A DNA stretch of 64,000 nt, taken from contig NC_087180.1 of assembly GCF_035594125.1 (NCBI RefSeq), positions 17,316,615-17,380,614 of the forward strand, written 5' to 3'. The position numbers were made by a program, and so were the translations under genes. The stretch comes from Scylla paramamosain (taxonomy: Eukaryota; Arthropoda; Malacostraca; Decapoda; Portunidae). Below the pieces are notes generated by a model. That model was not told the origin of the DNA. It saw only the letters and a program-made list of their open reading frames with translations, and did not search any database. The first letter of the stretch is position 1, and the number at the start of each line of letters is the position of its first letter. Below are positions 11,758 through 20,790 of the stretch, piece after piece.

Positions 11758-12182
11758 CATCCCCCAAACAGTGCATCTCATAATTTCACACACGAGCGAA
11801 AGCCATGGTAATCCGGCAGAGAAAGAACACACGGAGAGAAATGATGACTGTTAAGAAAGACAAATACACAGATAGACAAATACATCTGTTTCTTTGTTAG
11901 TCCTTAAAATCATTTCATCTTAAAACAATAATGAAAGAAAACATTACTGAACACAAAAGTGACGCTCCACCAAGACGCAGATGTTCCCCGCCTCTAAAGG
12001 TGTGAAAGTCATAAAAAGCCAATAAATAGGAAGGGTGTCAGTCCGGAGTTTCCCTCAAGGATGTACGCTGCGGAGAGGCCACTTACGGCCCTCAGGAGGA
12101 CGGCCGTGGCAGTGTGGTGGCGTGCCCCTGCCCCACCTCCCCCATGCCCCGTTTGCTCCGATGCCCAGGGCGGGATGGTAAG
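10531..12182. other. Intergenic region upstream of the C1q promoter
   Basis: Unique sequence with a short duplication at 11028-11062 (TCGTACTAAGG twice), perfect CACGTG E-boxes at 11244-11249 and 11415-11420, a CTCF-like motif at 11525-11538, and (CA)n at 11712-11756. From 11960 the DNA becomes GC-rich toward the promoter. No gene seen. Confidence 0.5.
11525..11538 (-). promoter_or_regulatory. CTCF-like motif
   Basis: The minus strand reads CCAATAGATGGCAG, 13 of 14 positions of the CCASYAGRKGGCRS consensus conserved between insect and vertebrate CTCF. It lies about 0.7 kb upstream of the C1q TATA box. Confidence 0.35.
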
Positions 12183-12190
12183 TGACGTCA
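12183..12190. promoter_or_regulatory. cAMP-response element (CRE) upstream of the C1q gene
   Basis: Perfect palindrome TGACGTCA, 33 bp upstream of the TATA box. This is the full consensus for CREB/ATF-type bZIP factors and sits at a typical proximal-promoter distance. Regulation by a CREB/ATF pathway is inference. Confidence 0.6.
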
Positions 12191-12222
12191 CAAGACCGGG
12201 CAGGGAGAGGCGGGGGCGAGCA

Positions 12223-12230
12223 TATATATA
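12223..12230 (+). promoter_or_regulatory. TATA box of the C1q gene
   Basis: TATATATA in an otherwise GC-rich stretch (GC-rich on both sides). Transcription would be expected to start near 12253-12265; a TTCAG initiator-like site lies at 12261-12265. The ATG is about 540 bp further on. Confidence 0.65.
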
Positions 12231-12254
12231 CAGCCGGCGGTTGGAGGGAAAGCC

Positions 12255-12802
12255 GCAGTGTTCAGAGAGAAGACACAAGCAGTCAGGCGAGGCGGGGGAG
12301 TGTGAAGACCCGGACGTGAATTACTGAGATACGAGACAAAAGTGACAATCAGTGCGTTCCTTGGCGCCCCTATGCTTGTGTGACGGTGGCAGTGGTGTGA
12401 CGAGTGCTGGCGTGATGTGGCCTCAGTGTCAGGCGTGATGTACTCCTAAAGACAAACAGAACCAAGCAACACGAAAGATTCATGCTTTGTGTGAGAAACG
12501 AGGAGAAATCCTGACATCCTTTCCTGTGTCGCTGATCAGGAATAAACATCGTCGAGCTTTACCTTATTCTGAAACACTGCGCCGCACCTCCTCCGCTTTC
12601 AAAAGGCTCCAGTTGAGATGACACGGGTTTTAAGGATGTTTTCATGATTGTAGTGACGCATTAACAAGACTTCCACATTATTAACAGGGGAAACACTCGT
12701 GAGAACCCGGCTGATCATCTCAGTGGCCTTAGGAAACAGTCGCGGTTGGAGTGCACAGCGTTTCTGAATACAGCCCTTAGTAAGGTGGGCGTGTGCAACC
12801 AG
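12255..12802 (+). other. Probable 5' leader of the C1q transcript
   Basis: From the expected start site to the ATG. It contains several short upstream ATGs, so it may be spliced, although no strong donor/acceptor pair stands out. About 12590-12775 belongs to a dispersed repeat family with another copy at 20665-20790. The exact start and any leader intron are unknown. Confidence 0.4.
12590..12778 (+). repeat. Dispersed repeat family A, copy 1
   Basis: Shares an ~95-bp core with 20681-20780 in the same orientation: ACAAGACTTCyACATTATTAACAG, then CTCGkGAAAACyCGGCTrATmATCTC-like sequence and a decayed continuation. The left part (GGTTTTAAGGATGTTTTCATGATTGTAGTGACG) also loosely resembles the arrays at 5070-5435. 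Confidence 0.6.
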
Positions 12803-12915
12803 ATGTGGGTGCGAGGTGCGCTGGTGTGTGCGGCGCTGACGGTGGCGGTGGTGGGGCAGGGGGACCGTCAGGCAGTGCCCCGCCCCACGCCGCGCCAGTA
12901 TGATCCGTTAGAGCT
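12803..12915 (+). CDS. C1q gene coding exon 1 (signal peptide)
   Basis: Encodes residues 1-37 plus two bases of Leu38. The donor GTGAGT begins at 12916. The exon holds the signal peptide and the start of a proline-containing linker (AVPRPTPRQYDP). The 5' part of this transcribed exon probably extends upstream into a leader that includes a dispersed repeat. Confidence 0.85.
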
Positions 12916-13056
12916 GTGAGTCCCTGGGGCACGGTTGCCAACTGAGGCGCGGGCACTGCCACACTGCCCTTGTCTTTTTTTTTCTCCTCGTCCTCCTTCT
13001 TTCTTCTTTTCTTTCTCCTCCTCCTCCTCCTCCTCCTACTACTACTACTACTACAA

Positions 13057-13094
<38 letters not shown>

Positions 13095-15954
13095 TTCCCT
13101 ACATCAAATACCCACACAATTCATGAGCACAACTTTGTAGTACATGTTCCCACAGCATCCTGGCCGCCATGGCATCGCAGTGCTATGAGTAAGCAGGAGG
13201 GCGCCTAACCTGTCTTCCTTCCCCAACAGGTGCTCGGGCGGGTTCAGCGTACGCAAAGTTGACCCTTCCACCGCCACTACCACCTCGCCGCCCTCCAAAC
13301 TGAAGTTCCAGGTGAGTGAATAGATGAGTGGATGATATGACGGTTAATGAAAGATATGAGCCTTTGGAGAGGTGAGGTGCTAAGCCAGTTAAGCTCATTA
13401 AAGACACTATTACTAAGAGAATAAACCAATAGTAGGTGATCTTATTAACAAACCCAAGGAAAAATATACCACGTTGACAAGTCCCAGGAAGACAAACTAG
13501 CTAAGAATCACCACCATTGCTAGAAAACAATAAAAAAAAGAGTATTACATCAACTCACATAGGAATAAACCAAACAAAACCTTACATGGAGAGTCATACG
13601 AACAACGAAAACAAGCAAGGGAAAATACAAAGATGGACTGACTGGCTAAGATCCGCCATCACGTGACCCCGTTCCCTACATACCGGTGAGGAAGAATCTG
13701 GGTCGCCCCGTACTGGACGCTACCTGAGCTGCACCCTCCTCCCCCTCACCCCTTCCCTCACCTCCCTGACACGAGACACGCGCTCATTCCTGTGCTTCGC
13801 CCTCCTTGCGTTATTCCTACGTGGATGCAAGGCGAGAGATGTGCACGGTTCTTAGCTTTATAGAATAGTGCCATTGTGGTATTAGAAAATTATATTGTTT
13901 TGATTTACGTGAAATAGGAAAAATATGTGATGAGAAAGTTGGTTTATTTTGCGTCGTTGCTGTGATTTCAATGGTATAGTGGGTTCTAGAGAGAGAGAGA
14001 GGGGGGGGGGGCGGGGCTGGGATGATGTAAGTAGTAGGGTGGATCAAGATTCTAACCTAAACAAAAACACCTTCATTCTTTCTCCCCAGGAAGTGCTGAC
14101 TAACCTCGGCGGCTGGTCAGCTAGCGAGAGTGACTTCCAGGCCCCGTGTTCTGGCGCCTACTTCTTCACCTTCCACGCCCTGTCCAGGAACCAAGGGGAC
14201 TACACGTGAGTTAACCTAGAGAGATGGAGAAAGACAGAGATAGGCAGAGAGATAGAACCAAGGGGACTACACGTGAGTTAACCTAGAGAGATGGAGAAAG
14301 ACAGAGATAGGCAGATAGATGGATAGCTGAAATCAAACTATATTTCTCCCAGAGTCATCACCAATTTTGTGAGTTTCGTGGCCTTTCCTGGTACGCTATT
14401 TGATGTTCACCTACTAAATCTTTGTGTGATGCTTACAAACCTTTAGTGTCATTGCTACGAACCTTAGTCACGGCCGTGTTCTCATAGTCGAGCAGAAACC
14501 AGAAGACAATGAACCGTGATAATCGTTGGGGAAAGAATAAATTTGCTACTGGTGTCCTTGAGCGATTAAACCTGGTATGAATATGTAACGCTCCCTTGCA
14601 TCAGGTGGAGTACCGCATCTCGCTGGCAGGTACATCACTATTATGCTCCTTATTCGGAAAGTTGCCTCCTTACCTCACACTCGTCACGCTCACAGGAACA
14701 CCGAGCCGGAGCATCACCTGCCTCTCCTCGCCTTGCCGGGAGAGAAAAGAAAGTCGTGTTGGTCTCACTTTAGCCCTTCAATTGCTATTTGGTACAGCTT
14801 TCCTTGATTACTCATCACTCTGAGGCATCTTTACTTGTTCTACAGCCACCTCCAATCTTGAAACTGGGTAGAAATTGCAAAATCTATTATTTTTAATCCC
14901 CTATAAAGATTTCATGCATTACTTCTGGCATTGAAAGGGTTAACTATCAGAAAACGAGATTATTGATGTTAGAAATTGCAAAATCTATTCTTTTTAATCG
15001 CCTATAAAGATTTCATGCATTACCTCTGGCACTGAAAGGGTTAACTATCAGAAAACGAGATTGTCAATGTTACAAAAAGAAACATACATGAAACTGTGCA
15101 TTAGCTACGGTATATTTGTGTATTCTATCCTATACTGGACCTGGGTATTAGCTACAGTGCATTCTATACGTATTTAGCTCCTGTAAGTCACCTGTACGCA
15201 ATATTCAGTTCCTTTCAGTTAGAACTTCATCCACTTCGAGTCTTTTGGCATACATTTAACATTACCTAGGCGCGTTTTCTTTATAGGAGGTCCATGCAAC
15301 CATCTCTCCGCTTCGTCTATTAAATTTAGTCTCTAGGTATCCTCTATTTCATATTCTCTAAGTGTGTTTGGTCATTTACAAGTTCCAAGGCAATGCTTCT
15401 CCCGTGCGCATGTTCCTCACCACTCCCTCACTTTATGTACCTGTCTGTTTCCTTTGCCTAGTGGTTCCAAGTCTTCCCTTCCTCATAGCTCAATTTGCAT
15501 GTACTCCACACTCATGAATTTCTATCAGGCACATGTTCTCCACTCCCTCACTTTATGTATCTGTTTTGCTTGTCTCTTGTTTCCAGCCTCTCCTTCCTCT
15601 AAGCTGAGTTTCCTTTTCCTTCCACCCACATACTGGCGCTCGTGATCTTTTTCCCTCATATGTTTTTCACTCCCTATTAAGTCTGTGTTTCCTTTGCCTA
15701 ATGCTGGTCTCTCTTTCCTATAAGCTAACCTCGCACCTCCTCCCACCCACAGATTGGCACTCATGAAGGAAGGCAAGTATCAGGTCACGGCTTACGGCAG
15801 CAGATTTGACTACCAACAAGGGTCAAACTCTGCCCTGATCTTCCTCAACGCCGGGGAGAGGGTGTACCTTGAGCTGCAGGACGGAAGCCTGTACGAGCAT
15901 CCCTACGACGAGGCATACACCACCTTCTCTGGGTTCCTCGTTGAGCAGTTTTAG
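12803..15954 (+). CDS. Secreted C1q-domain-containing protein, 4 coding exons
   Basis: Join 12803-12915, 13230-13311, 14090-14205, 15753-15954 gives 170 residues and TAG. All introns are GT-AG with GTGAGT donors; their phases are 2, 0, 2. Residues 1-19 look like a signal peptide (hydrophobic core LVCAALTVAVVG). A short linker contains Cys39. The gC1q domain runs from about Phe43 (FSVRK) to the C-terminus: NLGGW (70-74), FQAPCSGAYFFTFHA (81-95), the LALMKEG strand (105-111), LNAGERVYLEL (135-145) and the closing YTTFSGFLVEQF (159-170). This is the standard family pattern at its usual ~130-residue length. Cys85 sits inside the AP-x-x-G motif and could pair with Cys39. There is no Gly-X-Y collagen segment, so this is a short 'head only' C1q protein. 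Family members trimerise and often bind carbohydrate or microbial surfaces extracellularly; a role in immune recognition is inference. Cerebellin-like signalling is the alternative. The ATG is the first in the reading frame and starts the signal peptide. Confidence 0.92.
13016..13092. repeat. Compound (CTC)n-(ACT)n-(CT)n in C1q intron 1
   Basis: Three adjoining simple arrays occupying a quarter of the 314-bp intron. Confidence 0.9.
13230..13311 (+). CDS. C1q gene coding exon 2 (start of gC1q domain)
   Basis: The acceptor CCCCAACAG ends at 13229 and the donor GTGAGT starts at 13312. The exon is 82 nt and completes Leu38, then encodes CSGGFSVRK and a Thr/Ser/Pro-rich loop up to KLKFQ. Intron 1 is 314 bp and carries (CTC)n, (ACT)n and (CT)n. 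Confidence 0.88.
14090..14205 (+). CDS. C1q gene coding exon 3 (central gC1q motif)
   Basis: The acceptor TCTCCCCAG ends at 14089 and the donor GTGAGT starts at 14206. It encodes residues 66-103 plus two bases of Thr104, including the diagnostic F-x-A-P-x-x-G-x-Y-F-F-x-F block. Its last 18 bp and its donor are duplicated immediately downstream (see the 67-bp tandem duplication). Confidence 0.92.
14188..14321 (+). repeat. 67-bp tandem duplication covering exon 3 end and donor
   Basis: Copy 1 is 14188-14254 and copy 2 is 14255-14321, nearly identical until the last ~10 bp. Each carries the last 18 bp of exon 3 (GAACCAAGGGGACTACAC) plus GTGAGT. The near-identity indicates a recent event compared with the other, decayed duplications in this intron. 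Confidence 0.9.
14870..15071 (+). repeat. 101-bp tandem duplication in C1q intron 3
   Basis: Copy 1 is 14870-14970 and copy 2 is 14971-15071. Both begin AGAAATTGCAAAATCTATT and contain GAAAGGGTTAACTATCAG; they differ at about ten positions. Confidence 0.9.
15409..15765 (+). repeat. Three-unit degenerate array running into C1q exon 4
   Basis: Units start at 15409, 15532 and 15657 (period ~123). Each has CATGTT/CATATG, CACTCCCT, a GTTTCCTTTGCCTA-like block, AAGCT and CCACCCACA followed by an ACTCATGAA-like end. The last unit supplies the real acceptor and start of exon 4; unit 2 has the eroded counterpart CCACCCACATACTGGC. Confidence 0.75.
15753..15954 (+). CDS. C1q gene terminal coding exon 4
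   Basis: The acceptor CCACCCACAG ends at 15752. It encodes residues 104-170 and the TAG stop at 15952-15954. It contains the C-terminal beta strands and the closing TFSGFL motif of the domain. The exon start forms the last part of a three-unit degenerate tandem array that fills the end of intron 3. Confidence 0.92.
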
Positions 15955-16665
15955 CAGAAATGGAATCATGTAGAGAAACTGCAGTGACTAGATCAGGGAT
16001 GTGTCCACGTTTGGCGTCTATTTATTTATTCATTTTTTGGGAGATTAGGTGAAAAAGGAGACTGAGGTGATCTGATTCCCGCTTACTTGTCTCGTAACAC
16101 CTGTCTCCATTTTCACTCCCGCTTCCTAACTCAATGTCCCGGTGTTCATTATTCCCTTCACATGCTTCCTAATAACACAGTCAGATCGATTCTCATTCTC
16201 AGCATGTACAGCCACGGCCAGAAGTCTGTTCACGTGACGTATTCTTTACCGCTCATTCAACCGTTTCGTCCGATGCGCTGCCTGTCACCTTACAAAACCC
16301 GAGAGGTGAAAGGTTCCAAGGAGATCAGAGGACAGTGGAGGTGAAAGCGTCAGGTTACAAGACTTCTGGCCACGACTGTACTTATACTCCAAACACTCAG
16401 TCCCTGCCACGTATCATCCACAGGTAGCATGAGCCTCCCCCGCATCGAAATCAAGGCATTATTTCTGAATCACGCCCGTCTCACTACGAAGGACGCTTGT
16501 GATATACGAGTAACTTGAGTACATATAAGATACTATTGCTTTTTTTCTCTCCCTTTACAAATTCTCCCGTTTCTGATAGCGTAGTTTCTTCATATGATCA
16601 ATCTTCGGACCAGCCGCTAGACAGGTGACACGAGGATAAGGAATAAAAATAAGGATAAGGAGAAT
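15955..16665 (+). other. Probable 3' UTR of the C1q gene
   Basis: No earlier AATAAA occurs between the stop codon and 16642. An AU-rich stretch with overlapping ATTTA motifs at 16018-16032 could act as an instability element. No coding potential was seen. Confidence 0.5.
16642..16647 (+). promoter_or_regulatory. Polyadenylation signal AATAAA of the C1q gene
   Basis: First canonical hexamer downstream of the C1q stop, 688 bp after it. Confidence 0.5.
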
Positions 16666-16978
16666 GAAGAAGGAAGTGGTTAGGAGACAGTGCGTGACCA
16701 TGTGGTAGTACACGCGGCAGTTAGAAGATTGTACGTGGCATTTGAGTTAAGTTAGGTTAGGACCAGTTAGGCATACTGAAGTTAATAACGTATATGATAA
16801 AGAACTGTAGGGTGTTACTTGCCGTTATTAATAGTTGCGCCCGGCAGTGAGACGAGCGTGATTCAAAAAAAAAAAAAAGTTTACTCAAAGCAATGTCACA
16901 ACACAGCCTCACTTCATCGATATAAACCATTACGTAAGCATTAAAGATTAAGATCAAGATTTTGCTGTTTTAAGGAAC

Positions 16979-16980
<2 letters not shown>

Positions 16981-17067
<87 letters not shown>
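16981..17067. repeat. (GA)n microsatellite
   Basis: 87 bp, uninterrupted; a short CTCTCTCTC at 17087-17098 could pair with it. Confidence 0.97.
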
Positions 17068-17069
<2 letters not shown>

Positions 17070-17368
17070 CGTACAAACCAAAGCACCCTCTCTCTCTCAG
17101 TCACATTAGGCATCCACAAAGCGTCCGTTTTCTTTACCACGTTCAGGTCAGGACATATACGGCAATGTACTGCCAATGTGTTCTGGCGTGGCGCTGAACA
17201 CTGGCTGGTTCATAAGAGGGGCTTGTGTTCCTCTGCCAGTGAAGGTGAACCGGGAACATAAAGAAGAAAAGCTCCACATGCTACTCATTACAACCGCTAA
17301 CCTGGAAGGGAAGCAGATGGTTATGATGTATTTGTTGTATTCTACCTTTTAAAAGTTTACATTGTGAG

Positions 17369-17642
17369 AAGAAAAGGGATATTGTTGCATACAGTAATTG
17401 GTAAAGTCTTTCATTAACAAGGTATGTCTGTCTGTATATCTGTCTTGCTGTCTTGACTCTCTTGAATACATCTCGTTCTTTAGATTAAATAGTCTTGTTA
17501 CATGTATATAATAACTTATGAGCAAAAGGCATATTGTTGTATTCAGTAATGAGTAAACTCTTTCATTAATAAGGTAAGTCTGTCTACCTGTCTGTCTTCT
17601 TATCTCGACTCCCTTAAATACATCTCTTACATAAAATAGTTT
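17369..17642 (+). repeat. Two-unit degenerate duplication, ~151-bp period
   Basis: Copies 17369-17504 and 17520-17642 share CATATTGTTG, CAGTAAT, CTTTCATTAA, AAGGTA(T/A)GTCTGTC, CTTGACTC/CTCGACTC and AATACATCTC. Confidence 0.85.
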
Positions 17643-18041
17643 AGCTTATCACAAACACTAGTCAGGATTAACATTTTCAGGCTGATGCTGGTTATCCTTC
17701 CTTTGTGTTCCTTTGTGTCCGTTCAGAGCACCACAAATATCATAACCTCATTTTGTGTGAATTCCCTGATTACATGACCCACCAAACACACACATAGACT
17801 TGCATTACTGATGAAAAAATGTGCTGTCTACCCTAACAACATGCAGTGGTCAGTTCTCAAGGACGAGGGTGGGCAGTGTGCGGGCGAAGGAAAGCCGGGG
17901 TGAACACGTGAACTTGATCCTCTGACCTAAACTTCATCTGGTTCCTGGAGAAAGTTTTCCCACTCCCAGGTTAGGCACAGTGACCGCGTGCCTGCCCACA
18001 ACCCGTCCCTTTGTGGAGGTGTGGGCTCTCTACTCTCTCTA

Positions 18042-18043
<2 letters not shown>

Positions 18044-18094
<51 letters not shown>
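18044..18094. repeat. (CT)n microsatellite
   Basis: 51 bp, ending in (CTCTGT)n. Confidence 0.95.
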
Positions 18095-18100
<6 letters not shown>

Positions 18101-18434
18101 GTCTCTGTTTGTGTGTGGTGAGATAATCCTAACCTGCTAATGACATGACGCGAGTGGTGGAAGACGAGAGAACAATATACATGCAAACGAAGGAATGGAA
18201 CGAAGTAAGTCTAAAGGGATAAAAGAGGGAATAGTAAACAAGGGTAAATGGAATGCTAAAAATGGAAACGAAGGTACTGAAAACAAAAGAGGAGATGAGG
18301 AATGGGGAATAAGGAAAGAAAAGAGGGAAAGAGAAGCGGAAGGCGGAGGAAATAGGCAGGCAACCTCATTACCTCCTCTGTACCCTCATTCTCCTCTACC
18401 AGAACCTTGGCTGTCTTGAATCTCTCTCGTGCTC

Positions 18435-18588
18435 CTCATTTCCTCAAGTAACGCGGGATAAATGCTTCAAATCCCTTCCCTGATGCTCAATTCCCCTCCA
18501 ATGAAGGACCCTAAACGCTTTCAATCCCTTGTTACACTCATTTCCCCTCAAATAAAGGGGTTTAATGCCCTAAATCCCTTTACTGAGG
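18435..18588 (+). repeat. Three-unit 51-bp minisatellite
   Basis: Units 18435-18485, 18486-18536 and 18537-18588. Each begins CTCA(A/T)TTCC and contains AAATCCCTT or CAATCCCTT; about 65-70 per cent similar by eye. Confidence 0.85.
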
Positions 18589-18907
18589 CTCTCTCCCCCT
18601 CGGCTGGGTATTTTTAGAAGACAATCTCCCTTCCTCTTGTCCTCACTGGAAGTTTATAAAGGTTAATGAAAAATAAATAAAAATTAAAGGAAAAATTAGG
18701 TTCACAAAAAGAACAAACTACTTCAACTAATTATTAGAGTGAATGAGATATCAGTGTTATTTAGGGTCTGATGTTATTCTATGTTGATTGTATGTCTGCG
18801 TGTACGTAGATGAACGGGATTCAATTATAAAGTTTTCAGAAATGATTCCAGATAGATTAAACATTAGACGTAGTAGTAGGTGTTTTTTTTTTTTCCCATC
18901 TGTCCTC

Positions 18908-18910
<3 letters not shown>

Positions 18911-18944
<34 letters not shown>
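18911..18944. repeat. (GT)n microsatellite
   Basis: 34 bp. Confidence 0.95.
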
Positions 18945-18948
<4 letters not shown>

Positions 18949-19156
18949 TGGGTGTGGGAGGGAGCAGTCTGGGGGAGGGGGGATGGCAGGGGATGGTGGG
19001 TGGACCTGAGGGTTTATCAATCTTCGTGAACGTGTGTGTTGGTGTCAAACTCTTGATCAAACAATTAAACTTTTGAAAATTTAAGTTGGAAAGGAGCGCA
19101 GATAATCTAAACTACAATATACCAATCACGGCCCTGCTGGCTGATCGACTTATGGT

Positions 19157-19157
19157 A

Positions 19158-19207
<50 letters not shown>

Positions 19208-19234
19208 AATAATAATAATATATAATAATAATAG
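19157..19234. repeat. (GAT)n followed by (AAT)n
   Basis: Trinucleotide arrays 19157-19207 and 19207-19234. Confidence 0.95.
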
Positions 19235-20664
19235 AGAAAATAAAAAAAAACAAAAGTAAGACGATGAAAGGGGAACGAAAAGAAAAAAAGAAAAGAAACG
19301 AAAAATATGAAAAAGAAAAAAAAAAAAGGAAACGAAAGACCAGCACCATAATTAGCAAACAACAACAAACAACAACAACAACAACAACAACAAGCCAGCA
19401 AGCCAGCAAGCCAGCGCCGGGGTAATAATGAGTGTTTGTCTTGAGCCTCGCGCCGATCTAAACTTGCTGCCTCGCTAAAATGTCGTCGGCCGCTTCCCAC
19501 ACGCTAATGGCTGTTAACTTCAGTCGAGTGGTTTTCTCAAGTTTCTCGTCGTCTTATCCGCCTCGCCACTTAGCGCTTACTTAACCTTTATTACGAGAAA
19601 ACATGCGCCCGGTTACCGTATTATACAACGGGTAGGGGAAAGAAAAAAACACGGTTCCTCTTGTTAAGGGAAACGGAGGGAGGCAAAAAAAGAGGGAAAA
19701 GCGTAGGATAGGAGAGGAAGAGAAGGGAAGTTTGGGGCAAGAGGCTTTGAATTTCTTTTTCTTTTATGTTAGCCTCTTTAAAGAATCAGAGACGCTTGGC
19801 TTTCATAAGTAGTTATAATGGTAATAAATGCAAGGAGACAACGGGAAGCGTGGAAGTTAATGGGCTGCGGAGGTTAAAAGTAGCAAGCTGTTGTCTTTAC
19901 TTGTTCCTAAGAGTTCCTCCAAGTGCAGGCGTTGATAGAGGCGCTCGCTGCTGCTCCTGTTATCCTTACGAGTACTTTAATGCTTTAGAAAATAATGCGT
20001 GTTGAATTTACCTGAAGCGGAGGCGTTGTAAGCGAGTAAAGGAAATTAGGAGGAGAAAGCAAAAGAAAAAGAAGCATTAATAGTGAATGCAAGGCAGTAA
20101 AAAGGCACTTAGGAGAGTTACGAGGAACAAGGGAGAGAGTGTAAAAGGGAAACGTGAAGGCAGCAAAGAAGGAAATAATGAGAAAATTCGATCAAAAAGT
20201 CCCTGTCACAAAAATCTGACTGGCGCAGCTTCACGGGGCTCGCACCGCGGTCCACCCATCCGTCACGAACCGCTGGAATAACAAGCAGCTCCTTGCCATA
20301 AATTTACTTCGCGTGAGCTCGAGATAGTCTCGTAAAATCGCGTGGCGTGAAGTCTCGCGGCGGCGCGGGCGTGAAGCAATATTTCAGTGACCATATGATG
20401 AAACGCCTCTACGCCGCACCTCCACTATTTCCAAGAGTACTGGACGTCATACGGCTTTCCATGGCGCTTTAAGGTTCTAGTGACTGATTGAATATAATTA
20501 ACAACGCACCCGCAAAAACATACAAATATTTTTACCATTAGAAGATTTTCTCTAAATTGCACAATTTTATATCATTAAAAGTAGAAGAAAAAAACACTGA
20601 TATTTAAATCTTATAACAAATAATAAAGTGTGGAGTTTTACTTTTATTCTTTGTTTAAAAGTGA

Positions 20665-20790
20665 AGCATACAGTTGAAGACAACAAGACTTCTACATTAT
20701 TAACAGAAGAAATACTCTTGAAAACTCGGCTAATAATCTCTGTTTCCTTTGAAAATAGTCTTGGTGAAAGAGCTAAACGTTTGAAAATGC
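20665..20790 (+). repeat. Dispersed repeat family A, copy 2
   Basis: Same orientation as 12590-12778, sharing ACAAGACTTCTACATTATTA, GAAATACTCTTGAAAACTCG and GAAAATAGTC, with CGTTTGAAAATGCGGG replacing the GCGTTTCTGAATAC end. Confidence 0.6.

Larger units (their letters stand above)
16648..20660. other. Intergenic region downstream of the C1q gene
   Basis: Holds (GA)n 16981-17067, a ~151-bp duplication (17369-17642), (CT)n 18044-18094, the 51-bp triplicate (18435-18588), (GT)n 18911-18944, (GAT)n/(AAT)n 19157-19234 and purine-rich DNA at 19230-19340. The rest is unique; no splice-bounded coding segment was recognised. Confidence 0.5.

Noticed and set aside
14606..14635. Micro-exon-like VEYRISLAG segment in C1q intron 3
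   Set aside because: Inclusion would shift the frame and destroy the C1q domain; no reason to retain it.
20341..20380. GC-rich CGCGTGGCGTG-like stretch as a promoter
   Set aside because: No TATA, initiator or downstream exon recognised.
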